Source of the DNA: Planctomycetota bacterium
Lineage (GTDB): Bacteria > Planctomycetota > UBA1135
DNA length: 42,642 nt
Assembly: GCA_024275135.1 (NCBI GenBank)
Contig: JAJRZS010000031.1
Coordinates: 1 to 42,642, forward strand
Direction of reading: 5' to 3'
Shown here: piece by piece, positions 7,560-14,979 of the stretch
Layout of the letters: the number at the start of each line of letters is the position of its first letter
How positions within the stretch are numbered: position 1 is the stretch's first letter
Program-made: the position numbers and the translations under genes
The notes under the pieces: model-generated
What the model saw: only the letters and a program-made list of their open reading frames with translations
The model's database searches: none
What the model was told of the DNA's origin: nothing

Positions 7560-8650
7560 TCCTGAGCGGCTTCCTCAGAATAGTCAAAGCCATCCATTTT
7601 GCCAAAGGCGTAGAAGTTGACCTTGTAAGGACCGTAAAGGTTGGTAATGATGATGATTTTTTCTGGGTGAAAACCTTCGGCGTAATCGTCTTGGAATAGG
7701 TCGAGGCCCTCGATGCCAACCCAAACGCCAGCGGGAAGATACAAATTGCCTGGGCGTACCCCAGGGTTGCCGAAGAACAACAGGATTTCACCTTCGGCAT
7801 CGAAGATTTGGCAATTCTCGAAACTGCTGTCGACCACATAAACCAAGTCATCACTGTAGGCGATGCCTTTGGGACGGGCGAATTGGCCAACAATATCGCC
7901 CGGGGACCATATTGTGCGCAGGAGTTTGCCCTCGGGGCTCCAGACAAACACTTGGCAGAGGATGGAGTCGACCACCAGCAGATTGCCCTCCATGTCCAAA
8001 GAAAGATTGGTGGGAGCTTTGTGCTTGATGCCGCTTTCTTCATCCACTCCAATGGTGGAGAGTTCCTTTAAGCTCTTGCGGTCGAATACATGAACCAGCG
8101 CATCTCCTGAGTCGAGCACGAAAAGCTTGTCTTTGGAGACTTCGACATCGACCACTTTGCTCTTTTCTTTGTCGAATGGGCCAAGTTCATCGACATAGTT
8201 GAAGTTTTGATCATAAATCACCAACTGGCGCCGGCCAAGATCGGCGACATACATGCGGTTGTCTTCGTCGAAGGTGAGATTGACAGGCTTTTGCAGTTCA
8301 CCCCGACCGGAAACATGGACAAAGTCCATTTTCTTATTTTTGAAGTCTAAGGTGAGGATGGCTCCTTGTTGAATGTCGGCCACATAAACGATTCCATTAC
8401 GAATGGTGGCTCCATAGGGGGCCATAAAGGTTTTCTCTAACTTGGTGTCGCCAAAAAGGAGGCTGTCGAGGCCCGTGGCAGCCTCCTCGATATCTTTGCC
8501 CATGCTGACACTCCGTAGAAACTGAATGCGCGGAGGGGCAGGAGGTTCGGGATAGAGGGTGAGGGGAACTTCTTCTTTAACGGGGGCTCCACTGCAGGCC
8601 AGTGGGAGCAGGGCGAGCACGAGCAGGATGGTGGTGGCGGAGCAGCGCAT
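7556..8650 (-). CDS. NHL-repeat beta-propeller lipoprotein
   Basis: 364 residues. The lipoprotein signal peptide ends in LALLPLACSG with acylated Cys at about 19. The body is made of about six NHL-type blades, each with the pattern xP.nl..d..g.lyVaD (for example NLTFDEDNRMYVADLGRRQL and PKGIAYSDDLVYVVDSSF). Such propellers act as binding platforms rather than enzymes. It is a paralogue of the NHL lipoprotein at 16926-17945: both start the propeller with an APYG...VAD blade and both sit beside multiheme cytochromes. It follows the tetraheme gene 8684-9400 by 33 bp and overlaps the kinase gene by 4 bp. Propeller lipoproteins near cytochromes may hold or dock electron-transfer proteins; that role is inference. 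Confidence 0.8.
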   Translation of the reverse strand: MRCSATTILLVLALLPLACSGAPVKEEVPLTLYPEPPAPPRIQFLRSVSMGKDIEEAATGLDSLLFGDTKLEKTFMAPYGATIRNGIVYVADIQQGAILTLDFKNKKMDFVHVSGRGELQKPVNLTFDEDNRMYVADLGRRQLVIYDQNFNYVDELGPFDKEKSKVVDVEVSKDKLFVLDSGDALVHVFDRKSLKELSTIGVDEESGIKHKAPTNLSLDMEGNLLVVDSILCQVFVWSPEGKLLRTIWSPGDIVGQFARPKGIAYSDDLVYVVDSSFENCQIFDAEGEILLFFGNPGVRPGNLYLPAGVWVGIEGLDLFQDDYAEGFHPEKIIIITNLYGPYKVNFYAFGKMDGFDYSEEAAQE

Positions 8651-8683
8651 GGTGGGTTGGGTTGTTCGTTTCCAAGGGAAAGC

Positions 8684-9400
8684 CTACTTGATGTGGCAAG
8701 ACAAACAAAGCCCACTCGGGCTACCGAAAGAAGCTCTTTGTTCGACGCGGAGCAGGTGAGTAAAGGGGACGACCTCGCCGGCCTGGTCATGCACGTCGTG
8801 GCAGCTGGAACACTGCACCACGCTACCGCCTTCCAAAACATCCTCAATAGTGCCGGAAGTGCCGAAAGGGGTGTTTTTGGGAAGGAGGTTTGGATCGAGT
8901 GTTTCGTCGTAGACGACAGAAATGGGATGGGTAGAGTTAAAGTTGAAGTTGTAGCTTGGACCTGGCATGAGGAAATTGTTGTTGTAATCATCCATAAACA
9001 CGGTCCCTCCAGGATATTTGTCGAAAGTGTCAATGCCGACGGTGCCGTCATGGCAACCCAAACACAGTTTGGAATATCCCGTTGGCTGGCTGGCAGTGGT
9101 GCCGTCCAGGGTGGCACTGGTGTACATGGTGTAGGTGGCGGAACTCAAGGCATGGTTCCACAGCAAGCCGTTGTCGCCAAATCGCTGGGCTCGATCATGG
9201 TCATGGGGAACATGGCAAACCCGGCATAGTTCTTCGCGCACATTCCAGCCGCCAACGGAGGGGGTCTCAGCGAAGCCGATATTGTCGACAAAGTTATGGG
9301 GAGAGCCCGGAGTTCCGATTCCGGTGCCTGGGGCTTGCGCGGCTAGAGCAGTGGTGAGGCACAGGGTAGTGAAAAGACTCAGTGCGGGGGCAACTTGCAT
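8684..9400 (-). CDS. Tetraheme doubled-CXXCH cytochrome c
   Basis: 238 residues from ATG 9400, chosen because it directly precedes a signal peptide (MQVAPALSLFTTLCLTTALAAQ); an upstream in-frame ATG at 9469 would put a charged stretch before it. Four heme motifs are present: CRVCH, CLGCH, CSSCH and a C-terminal CLSCHIK. Additional His residues (HVPHDHDR, HDVHDQ) can serve as distal ligands. The protein parallels that of 9517-10239 along its whole length, so the two are a tandem duplication. It is predicted to be a periplasmic electron carrier. A 34-bp gap separates it from the NHL-lipoprotein gene downstream. Confidence 0.88.
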   Translation of the reverse strand: MQVAPALSLFTTLCLTTALAAQAPGTGIGTPGSPHNFVDNIGFAETPSVGGWNVREELCRVCHVPHDHDRAQRFGDNGLLWNHALSSATYTMYTSATLDGTTASQPTGYSKLCLGCHDGTVGIDTFDKYPGGTVFMDDYNNNFLMPGPSYNFNFNSTHPISVVYDETLDPNLLPKNTPFGTSGTIEDVLEGGSVVQCSSCHDVHDQAGEVVPFTHLLRVEQRASFGSPSGLCLSCHIK

Positions 9401-9441
9401 CGTATTGTGGGCTCGGTGGTGGGGGTGGTTTTGTCTGTGGT

Positions 9442-9477
9442 TCGGGAGCATGAACCCGATTGGATCCATGCTCCCGA
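9442..9477 (-). other. Intercistronic hairpin between the two tetraheme cytochrome genes
   Basis: TCGGGAGCATG (minus strand 9477-9467) pairs perfectly over 11 bp with CATGCTCCCGA (9452-9442) across a 14-nt loop. No T-run follows, so it is more likely an mRNA-stabilising or processing element, or a partial attenuator between the paralogues, than a full terminator. Confidence 0.5.
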
Positions 9478-9516
9478 TGCGTTTGGTGTAAGAGATTTAC
9501 ACCGAGTGTGGACGCA

Positions 9517-10239
9517 CTACTTGATGTGGCAGGTGAGGCACAGACCGCTGGCAGTACCGGTCGAGGCCTTCTGATTCACACGCAGGAGGTGCGTTCCGGC
9601 AACCGATTCGCCGGGCTGGTCGTGGACGTCGTGGCAGCTGGAGCACTGCACCATGCCACCTTCCAGCACGTCTTCGATGGTTCCGGAGTTACCCATGAGG
9701 TTGGTCTTGGGCTGCAGGTCAGGATCCAAAGTTTCGTCGTAGACGACCGAGATCGGGTGGGTGTTGGAGAGGTCTCCAGCGAAGTTGACACCACCAGGAA
9801 TGCGGGCATCGGGATCGTAGTCTTGGATGAAGACCGTGCCGCCGGCGTACTTATCGAAGGTGTCGATGCCGACCGTACCATCGTGACAACCCAAGCACAT
9901 TTTGGAGAAGCCCGTGGGCTGCGAAGCAATCGAGCCATCCAGGGTGACACTGCTGTACATGGTGTAGGTGGTGGTGGTGACGGCGTGGTTCCACAGCAAT
10001 CCGTTGTCGCCATAACGGGTGGCGCGGTCATGGTCGTGAGGAACGTGGCAGACACGGCAGATTTCTTCGCGGCCGTTCCATCCGCCAGCTCCGGGGAGTT
10101 CGTTCGCGCCGAGATCGTCGGCGAAGTTGTGGGGAGAGCCGGTGGTTGCGATACCGGTTCCCAAGCCTTGCGCGTAGCTTTGGCCGCCCAAGATGAAGGC
10201 GAAGCCGGCGCTCAGAAGAAGGGTTGTGGTGAGTTTCAT
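9517..10239 (-). CDS. Tetraheme doubled-CXXCH cytochrome c, first gene of the sigma-54 operon
   Basis: 240 residues with a signal peptide (MKLTTTLLLSAGFAFILGG, cleavage near SYA-Q). Four heme motifs are present: CRVCH, CLGCH, CSSCH and C-terminal CLTCHIK. The order, spacing and flanking residues (GTVGIDTFDKY, HPISVVYDETLDP) match the neighbour at 8684-9400, so they are recent paralogues. It should be a soluble periplasmic multiheme electron carrier. It is the first gene after the -24/-12 promoter at 10336-10350, with a leader of about 85 nt. The run of minus-strand genes from here to 4791 has small gaps and is probably one operon, so this gene is the most direct output of the two-component system. 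Confidence 0.9.
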   Translation of the reverse strand: MKLTTTLLLSAGFAFILGGQSYAQGLGTGIATTGSPHNFADDLGANELPGAGGWNGREEICRVCHVPHDHDRATRYGDNGLLWNHAVTTTTYTMYSSVTLDGSIASQPTGFSKMCLGCHDGTVGIDTFDKYAGGTVFIQDYDPDARIPGGVNFAGDLSNTHPISVVYDETLDPDLQPKTNLMGNSGTIEDVLEGGMVQCSSCHDVHDQPGESVAGTHLLRVNQKASTGTASGLCLTCHIK

Positions 10240-10335
10240 GCTAGTGGTTCCTACTCGATTTGAGCTCTAGCGGTTATGGGAAAGAGAGGCCTTGGCCCCG
10301 GTTGGTTGGTTGCCTCAGCGAGGCACCCTCTGGCT

Positions 10336-10350
10336 GCAATCCCCGTGCCA
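10336..10350 (-). promoter_or_regulatory. Sigma-54 (-24/-12) promoter
   Basis: On the minus strand the sequence is TGGCAC-GGGGA-TTGC followed by A, a full match to the TGGCAC-N5-TTGC consensus with GG and GC correctly spaced. The expected start is near 10324, about 85 nt before ATG 10239. The operon it drives includes a sigma-54 activator (4791-6176). Confidence 0.85.
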
Positions 10351-10456
10351 AACTAGAAATAAATAAAAATCGTTTTTAATTTGATGTGTTTTACTTCCAA
10401 AACCTCCTTTGCCGGGGGGTAGGAGAGAAAGCGCGGAGGCGGAGTGCTCCAGCCAT

Positions 10457-10492
10457 TGCCGATTTCTCGGCAACCCTGCCGAAATCTCGGCA
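10457..10492. promoter_or_regulatory. Tandem dyad enhancer sites for the sigma-54 activator
   Basis: There are two perfect inverted repeats, TGCCGA-TTTC-TCGGCA (10457-10472) and TGCCGA-AATC-TCGGCA (10477-10492). Their centres are 20 bp apart, so they lie on nearly the same helical face. They lie about 110-140 bp upstream of the -24/-12 element, the usual place for binding sites of NtrC-type activators. They also sit 20-56 bp before the divergent gene at 10513 and might affect it. Binding by the regulator at 4791-6176 is inferred. Confidence 0.75.
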
Positions 10493-10512
10493 CGAGGAAA
10501 GGGAGAGAGGAC

Positions 10513-12240
10513 ATGGAAGGCTGCGAGGTGTTTTTCGCTCATGGAATAGAATTTGCAATGAGAAGGGGAATGGTGAGCGCTTTCCCTTCCGAGCCAAAAC
10601 CGTCCCCGAGGATTCCATGGGGATGGGTCGCTCTCCTGCTTGCCGCAATTCCAGCAGTGCTAGTGGGGGTCAATTTTTTAGGCTTTTATCCCAGCAAGGA
10701 GCATCCGTTTCTCGGGTGGGTGCCACTGGGGATTCTGATTTTGGCCTGTGTCATGCTGGCGCGCCGCTTTACCTTCCAGCGAGCGAAGATTGGATGGATG
10801 TCGGCCTATCTTGGGGTTTTGTTGGTTCTTATGGGCTGGAGTTGGTCCTATCGTGCTGGTTTTTCCGGGCAGATGGAATTGAAACTCAACGAGCTTGGAG
10901 GAGAAGTCGAGGTGGGGGGGCTCGATTTGGTTTTGGGACCATCGGCCAAGGAAACCAAACAAGACGAGCAACGATTCCCCTTCGCCACAACTGGCGAAGC
11001 TGCTGTCAGGGTTTTGCGCGAGGAAGATGCAACCGGACCTGGGCTGGAGGTTGTGGACTATCTGGCCGAGGGAGAATTGGAGCGGGTATGGCAGCCGGGG
11101 AGCGATGGAGATCCACCAGGCGTCCATTTTGTTGTGGAATACGCAGAAGGCGACAAGACCGAAGTGCATCTTGGTGGGCGGAATGGCCCTAGGCAGTGGA
11201 AGCACGACTCCATGGAGGTGCAGCTTGAGAGACTGCAGGATTCACGGCATTGGTTGGCGCAAAAGAAAGCTCGCCTCGGGCCTGGCAAAATCCGGTGGAA
11301 GCTTCACGGGCAAGAGAAGTGGCAGGAAAAGGCTATTGACCCTTTGCATTGCGGAATGACTTGGGAGCTGGGCACTGGGTATTGGCTTCGGTTGCTCGAC
11401 GCCGACTCGCAAACGGCACAGTTAGAGGTTTTTCCTGCTGAGCGGGAAAGGGAGGGCGTGGTCCTGAACATTCCGGCCTTTGGCAATCATTGGAAGGTTG
11501 TCGATGCACAATGGTCCGGGCAGGAAACAGACACCGTTCCTGCTGCGATTGACGATTGGCAGTACGTTCCGGATTTGCGCATTGCCGGCGCCAAAGCCAC
11601 CGTGTTTTTTGTCGGCCAGCGCTTTTGGCTCCAACTGCAAGATCATGACGGGCTTCATCGCGCTGAGCCCTGGGAGGAGAAGGGAGCCGTTGTTTTGCCA
11701 GCGATGGGCATTCGATTACGCATGTTGGAGTCATGGCCGCAAGCCTATGCCGCGTTCAAGATTCGCCCTGCAAAGGATGGGCAAACCGGATTACCAACCA
11801 TGCGGATTCGGGTGCGTCGGCTTGGACAAGAAGAAGATGTGTGGCTGCAGAAAGGCAAACAAATTCTTCTTGGCTTGGCTGAAGGCATGCGGAGTCTGCG
11901 TTTGCAGGCACGGAAGAGGGAATTGCCTTTTTCCATCGTGGTGATGCCCGAAGATGGAGGCGCGGTTGATTTTGTTCGTCGTAGCGCTGGACTCCCCTTG
12001 CGCATCATGCCTAAAGACACGCATCGGCCGAGCGTGCGCACGCGGCTACTGCCGCACACCCCATTCGATTACCTTGGTTATCGCATGCAGCTGGCAACCT
12101 CGAGTTACTTTGAAGGAAAGTCGTCGCCCAGTATTTTGCGCGTGATTTATGACCCGGGGCAAAACTTTGTTTACGCGGGATGTGTTTTCTTGCTGTTGAG
12201 CTTGATTTGGTTCTTGTTGCGCGCTTTGGCCTACGAATAG
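10513..12240 (+). CDS. Orphan ResB-like membrane protein (cytochrome c biogenesis related)
   Basis: 575 residues from ATG 10513, chosen for its purine-rich GGGAGAGAGG upstream; ATG 10558 or 10570 are alternatives. Topology is as in ResB/Ccs1: three N-terminal helices (GWVALLLAAIPAVLVG, WVPLGILILACVML, AYLGVLLVLMGW), a large periplasmic domain, and a final helix near the C-terminus (YAGCVFLLLSLIWFLL). That helix is preceded by the ResB-like signature YLGYRMQLATSSYFEGK and SILRVIYDPG. Similarity is clearest in this last part; the periplasmic domain is diverged. A typical ResB lies at 23997-25163 beside CcsA, whereas this one has no CcsA partner. It may be specialised for the neighbouring cytochromes or have another heme-related role. 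It converges on the PpiC gene with a 4-bp gap. Confidence 0.55.
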   Translation: MEGCEVFFAHGIEFAMRRGMVSAFPSEPKPSPRIPWGWVALLLAAIPAVLVGVNFLGFYPSKEHPFLGWVPLGILILACVMLARRFTFQRAKIGWMSAYLGVLLVLMGWSWSYRAGFSGQMELKLNELGGEVEVGGLDLVLGPSAKETKQDEQRFPFATTGEAAVRVLREEDATGPGLEVVDYLAEGELERVWQPGSDGDPPGVHFVVEYAEGDKTEVHLGGRNGPRQWKHDSMEVQLERLQDSRHWLAQKKARLGPGKIRWKLHGQEKWQEKAIDPLHCGMTWELGTGYWLRLLDADSQTAQLEVFPAEREREGVVLNIPAFGNHWKVVDAQWSGQETDTVPAAIDDWQYVPDLRIAGAKATVFFVGQRFWLQLQDHDGLHRAEPWEEKGAVVLPAMGIRLRMLESWPQAYAAFKIRPAKDGQTGLPTMRIRVRRLGQEEDVWLQKGKQILLGLAEGMRSLRLQARKRELPFSIVVMPEDGGAVDFVRRSAGLPLRIMPKDTHRPSVRTRLLPHTPFDYLGYRMQLATSSYFEGKSSPSILRVIYDPGQNFVYAGCVFLLLSLIWFLLRALAYE

Positions 12241-12244
12241 GCGC

Positions 12245-13282
12245 CTACTCCTCCGCTTGCACCAGGTCGTCATCAAGCTGTACCAGGATTTCCACGCCGA
12301 TGGCTTGCTTCATCGACTCAATCCATGCTTTGCGCGCCTTTTCTTGAATTTCGAGTTGAAGGGCTTCGCGCAAACGCGGCGCGGCTTCTTCAAACTTCAA
12401 CAAGCGAGCCGGCTTCGTTTCTACACGCTTCAGCAGGTGAAATCCGTAAAGGGAGCTAAGGACTTGGGAAACTTCCCCATCCTTTAGTGCAAAAGCTGCA
12501 TCATTGAGTTCCCCAATTTGGAAAGCGCCCTTGGCGATGAAACCCATGTCGCCGCCTTGGCTGGCGTAGATGTCGTCCGAGTACTGTTTGGCTAATTCCT
12601 CGAAGGCTGCACCTTCTTCGATTTTGACGCGCAATTTTTCCAATTCTTGCCGCACAGCCATGGCTTCCGCTTGTCCAGCAGAGGGAGCCACCTTGGCGAG
12701 GATATGTAGAAAGCGAGCTTCGACAGGGGCTTGGAGTTGATCCTTTTCTTTTTCATAGCGCTCTCTCACCATTTCATCGGTGACTGCAGGCAGGGAGGCT
12801 TGAAACCTTGCTTCGTTGCGATCGATGAGCAGGCGACGGACGACCAGGGGACGGTAGTTCTGGAGTAAGTCTTCAAACTGCTCGTCGGAAATGTTTTCGT
12901 ATTGCGGACCAGCCTTGCTTAAGGTTTTGTGGAATTCTTCGTGAAGGGCGTCGTCATCAATTTCGATGCCACGGAGCCGCGCATCCTGCTGAATCAACGC
13001 TTTTTCCACCAGGCTGTCAAAAGCTTTTTGATAGGTTTCTTTTTTTTGCTCCTCCGGCAAGCGCGCATGGAAAAACTCCAAAGGAACGATGCGGTTGACC
13101 TCTGCTTTGATATCGGCCAAACGAATCGTGGTGTCCCCGACTTTGGCGACCACGGTATCCAGGAGATTTGGTTTTGCCTCCCCTGCATGGCTTTGTGGAT
13201 TCTGGATGGTTGCGCCGGCGAGGGTGCAGAGCAGCAAAGATGCGGTTGCAATCATGGCTAGGATGGGCAAAAGGCCCCTCAC
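12245..13282 (-). CDS. Periplasmic PpiC/SurA-type peptidyl-prolyl isomerase
   Basis: 345 residues from GTG 13282. Signal peptide at 1-24 (LAMIATASLLLCTLAGA). A SurA-like N-terminal chaperone segment (about 40-175) is followed by one parvulin domain (about 189-290: ARFLHILAK, then SDDIYASQGGDMGFIAKGAF, then YGFHLLKRVE). The C-terminal helix completes the SurA-type fold. Such proteins fold outer-membrane barrels and exported proteins. Its place beside the hexaheme gene (56 bp upstream on the same strand) and near a beta-barrel operon suggests a dedicated folding factor. PpiC-type isomerases are often encoded beside multiheme cytochromes. Confidence 0.88.
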   Translation of the reverse strand: MRGLLPILAMIATASLLLCTLAGATIQNPQSHAGEAKPNLLDTVVAKVGDTTIRLADIKAEVNRIVPLEFFHARLPEEQKKETYQKAFDSLVEKALIQQDARLRGIEIDDDALHEEFHKTLSKAGPQYENISDEQFEDLLQNYRPLVVRRLLIDRNEARFQASLPAVTDEMVRERYEKEKDQLQAPVEARFLHILAKVAPSAGQAEAMAVRQELEKLRVKIEEGAAFEELAKQYSDDIYASQGGDMGFIAKGAFQIGELNDAAFALKDGEVSQVLSSLYGFHLLKRVETKPARLLKFEEAAPRLREALQLEIQEKARKAWIESMKQAIGVEILVQLDDDLVQAEE

Positions 13283-13338
13283 TCAGCAGGATAATGCCGC
13301 CTGCGCGCTTGGCTAGGAAAAAGAAGACGAAATACTCG

Positions 13339-14100
13339 TTATTTGATGTGGCAGCTGAGACAAAGCCGGCCTTTCTTGGAATCTCGTGCCAACATCTGCT
13401 CTTCCTTCCCATAGAGAGTGTGGCAAGAACCGCAACCAAGTTTGCCGTTGAACAAGCGAATGCTGTCAGGGAGCCGTCCCTTAGGTTGGTATTGGGGCGC
13501 CATATTGCCTTTTGGAGTCCACTCGTAGGCAACCCCAATGGGGTGCATGGAGCGGCTGCGTTGAACCGCGGAAGCCGCAAGGTTGGCGAGGGCGCCATGT
13601 TCGCGGACACCCGCCGAGCTGGCGGTGGTGCCATCATGGCAAGAAAGGCATTGCCGACTCTCTCTATCCAAACCATGGCCAGCAAAGCCTGCCTGGCTAC
13701 CACTTGGCAAGTGCGCCCGGCCCATAGCCAAACCATGGCTGAGCGGTGAGGCCGGAGGCAGATTGACCTGTTCTTGGTGGCAACTTTGGCAAAGTTGGAG
13801 TGGAGACTGGCGGAGGAGTGGGGAGTGTTGGTTGCCCTGGGTATGGTCAAGACGAGTGCTGGCCTCGGCATGGCAGCTCAAGCAATCGATAGCGCCAATC
13901 TGGGATCCGCCACTGACTCCGAGGGGGTGATTGAGTTGCGGGGTTTCTTTGCCACGATGGCATTGGATGCAGTCACGGGCGCTGAAGCTGGACTCCGGGG
14001 CGGGATCCTCGTGTCCCTTGCCGACATTGGGCCCATGGCCGACGCCGGGGGCAAAGAGAAAGCTGGGGATGAGGAGAAGGCGAAGGACGGAAAGCATCAC
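13339..14100 (-). CDS. Hexaheme cytochrome c
   Basis: 253 residues with a short signal peptide (MMLSVLRLLLIPSFLFAPG). Six CxxCH motifs occur in order: CIQCH, CLSCH, CQSCH, CLSCH, CGSCH and a C-terminal CLSCHIK. The last resembles the ends of the tetraheme proteins at 8684-9400 and 9517-10239, as does the CLSCHDGT motif. Several free His residues can complete bis-His ligation. It is predicted to be a periplasmic electron carrier. It precedes the PpiC gene on the same strand and is divergent from the pentaheme/porin operon, so the 162-bp gap 14101-14262 probably holds promoters for both directions. Confidence 0.87.
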   Translation of the reverse strand: MMLSVLRLLLIPSFLFAPGVGHGPNVGKGHEDPAPESSFSARDCIQCHRGKETPQLNHPLGVSGGSQIGAIDCLSCHAEASTRLDHTQGNQHSPLLRQSPLQLCQSCHQEQVNLPPASPLSHGLAMGRAHLPSGSQAGFAGHGLDRESRQCLSCHDGTTASSAGVREHGALANLAASAVQRSRSMHPIGVAYEWTPKGNMAPQYQPKGRLPDSIRLFNGKLGCGSCHTLYGKEEQMLARDSKKGRLCLSCHIK

Positions 14101-14221
14101 GATGAGGAAGTGGCAGGGGTGCCTCTCAGCTGCGGATGGAAGAGGAGTGGCTTGAGGGTTTTTTCCATTTCGCAGGATTTCCTAGAAAAAACTCTGCTTT
14201 TCCCCTTTTGTTGGAGGGGGG

Positions 14222-14240
14222 CAGGTATAATCCATACCTG
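14222..14240 (+). promoter_or_regulatory. Candidate -10 box inside a perfect dyad, upstream of the porin-cytochrome operon
   Basis: CAGGTAT-AATCC-ATACCTG is a 7-bp perfect inverted repeat. It contains a consensus TATAAT (14226-14231) reading towards the gene at 14263, giving a leader of about 25 nt. No good -35 is visible (CCCTTT at 17 bp spacing). A dyad over a -10 element with a poor -35 suggests an operator or an activator-dependent promoter. Confidence 0.45.
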
Positions 14241-14262
14241 GAAGTCTTGAATTGCCCGAGTC

Positions 14263-14970
14263 ATGGCAAACTCTCCTTCTCACCTTCGAATTCCACCCTC
14301 GGCGGCCTGGATGCTGTCCGTAATCTGGCTGCTGAGTTTGTGTTGGGCCTGTTCCGTGCGTGAGGATTACGAGACTCTCTCCTTCTGGTTTGATGGGGTG
14401 CCGACCCCGGAGCAGCTGGAGGCAAAGCGCCTGGCCGAGGAGCAACGGGTGGCTCTGCTTGCAGAGCAAGGGCCAGGGAAGCTCACCAGCGAGGAGCGTG
14501 CCTCCATGCTTTCGGTCAGGGTTAGGGTGCAAGAGGCTTCGACCCACCAGCCGGTAGAGGAAAAGAAATGTGCATCCTGTCATGTGCTGACGGGCTCGGA
14601 CACCTCGTCTGCAGCGGCAGGATGGATGTCCGATCTTCCAGAACTGAAGGCCCCGCCCTCAGAATTGTGTTTGGGCTGTCATGAGCGTCCACAAGGGACT
14701 TTTACCCACGGTCCCGCGGCTTCTGGCAATTGTTCCATTTGTCATCAAGCGCATACCAGCTTGAATGATCATTTGTTGCGCAATGCGCGCCAGGAAATTT
14801 TGTGCAAAAGCTGTCACCAGCAGCAAACTTTTGTAACCGAAGCAGAGCACCAAAATCTTGGCGATCAAGATTGCGTGGTTTGCCATAACCCTCACCAAGC
14901 AGAGCGAGAGTTCTTGTTGCGTGTAAGAGCTCCCAGCTTGATGTCCCAACCTACCGAGGATCGAGAGTGA
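14263..14970 (+). CDS. Pentaheme cytochrome, probable lipoprotein
   Basis: 235 residues. A hydrophobic export segment (AAWMLSVIWLLSLCWAC) precedes a possible acylated Cys near residue 30, followed by an acidic, charged stretch (about 30-95) that is likely a coiled linker. Five heme motifs follow: CASCH, CLGCH, CSICH, CKSCH and CVVCH, with extra His in HQAHTS and HNPHQ of the doubled-CXXCH type. It is the first gene of a plus-strand operon, 9 bp ahead of the beta-barrel gene. A lipid-anchored cytochrome beside a barrel is the arrangement seen in porin-cytochrome conduits, which suggests it is the periplasm-facing member; that is inference. Confidence 0.85.
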   Translation: MANSPSHLRIPPSAAWMLSVIWLLSLCWACSVREDYETLSFWFDGVPTPEQLEAKRLAEEQRVALLAEQGPGKLTSEERASMLSVRVRVQEASTHQPVEEKKCASCHVLTGSDTSSAAAGWMSDLPELKAPPSELCLGCHERPQGTFTHGPAASGNCSICHQAHTSLNDHLLRNARQEILCKSCHQQQTFVTEAEHQNLGDQDCVVCHNPHQAEREFLLRVRAPSLMSQPTEDRE

Positions 14971-14979
14971 GGCTTTGCT

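Noticed and set aside
10300..10324. GGTT repeats and the small GCCTC-AGC-GAGGC dyad in the leader of the sigma-54 operon as a riboswitch
   Set aside because: Too short and simple, with no match to a known riboswitch core that I can recognise.
14101..14262. Second sigma-54 promoter or TGCCGA dyad in the divergent region before the conduit operon
   Set aside because: The best GG/GC pairs have the wrong spacing (7 or 9 bp instead of 10), and no TGCCGA-N4-TCGGCA was found.
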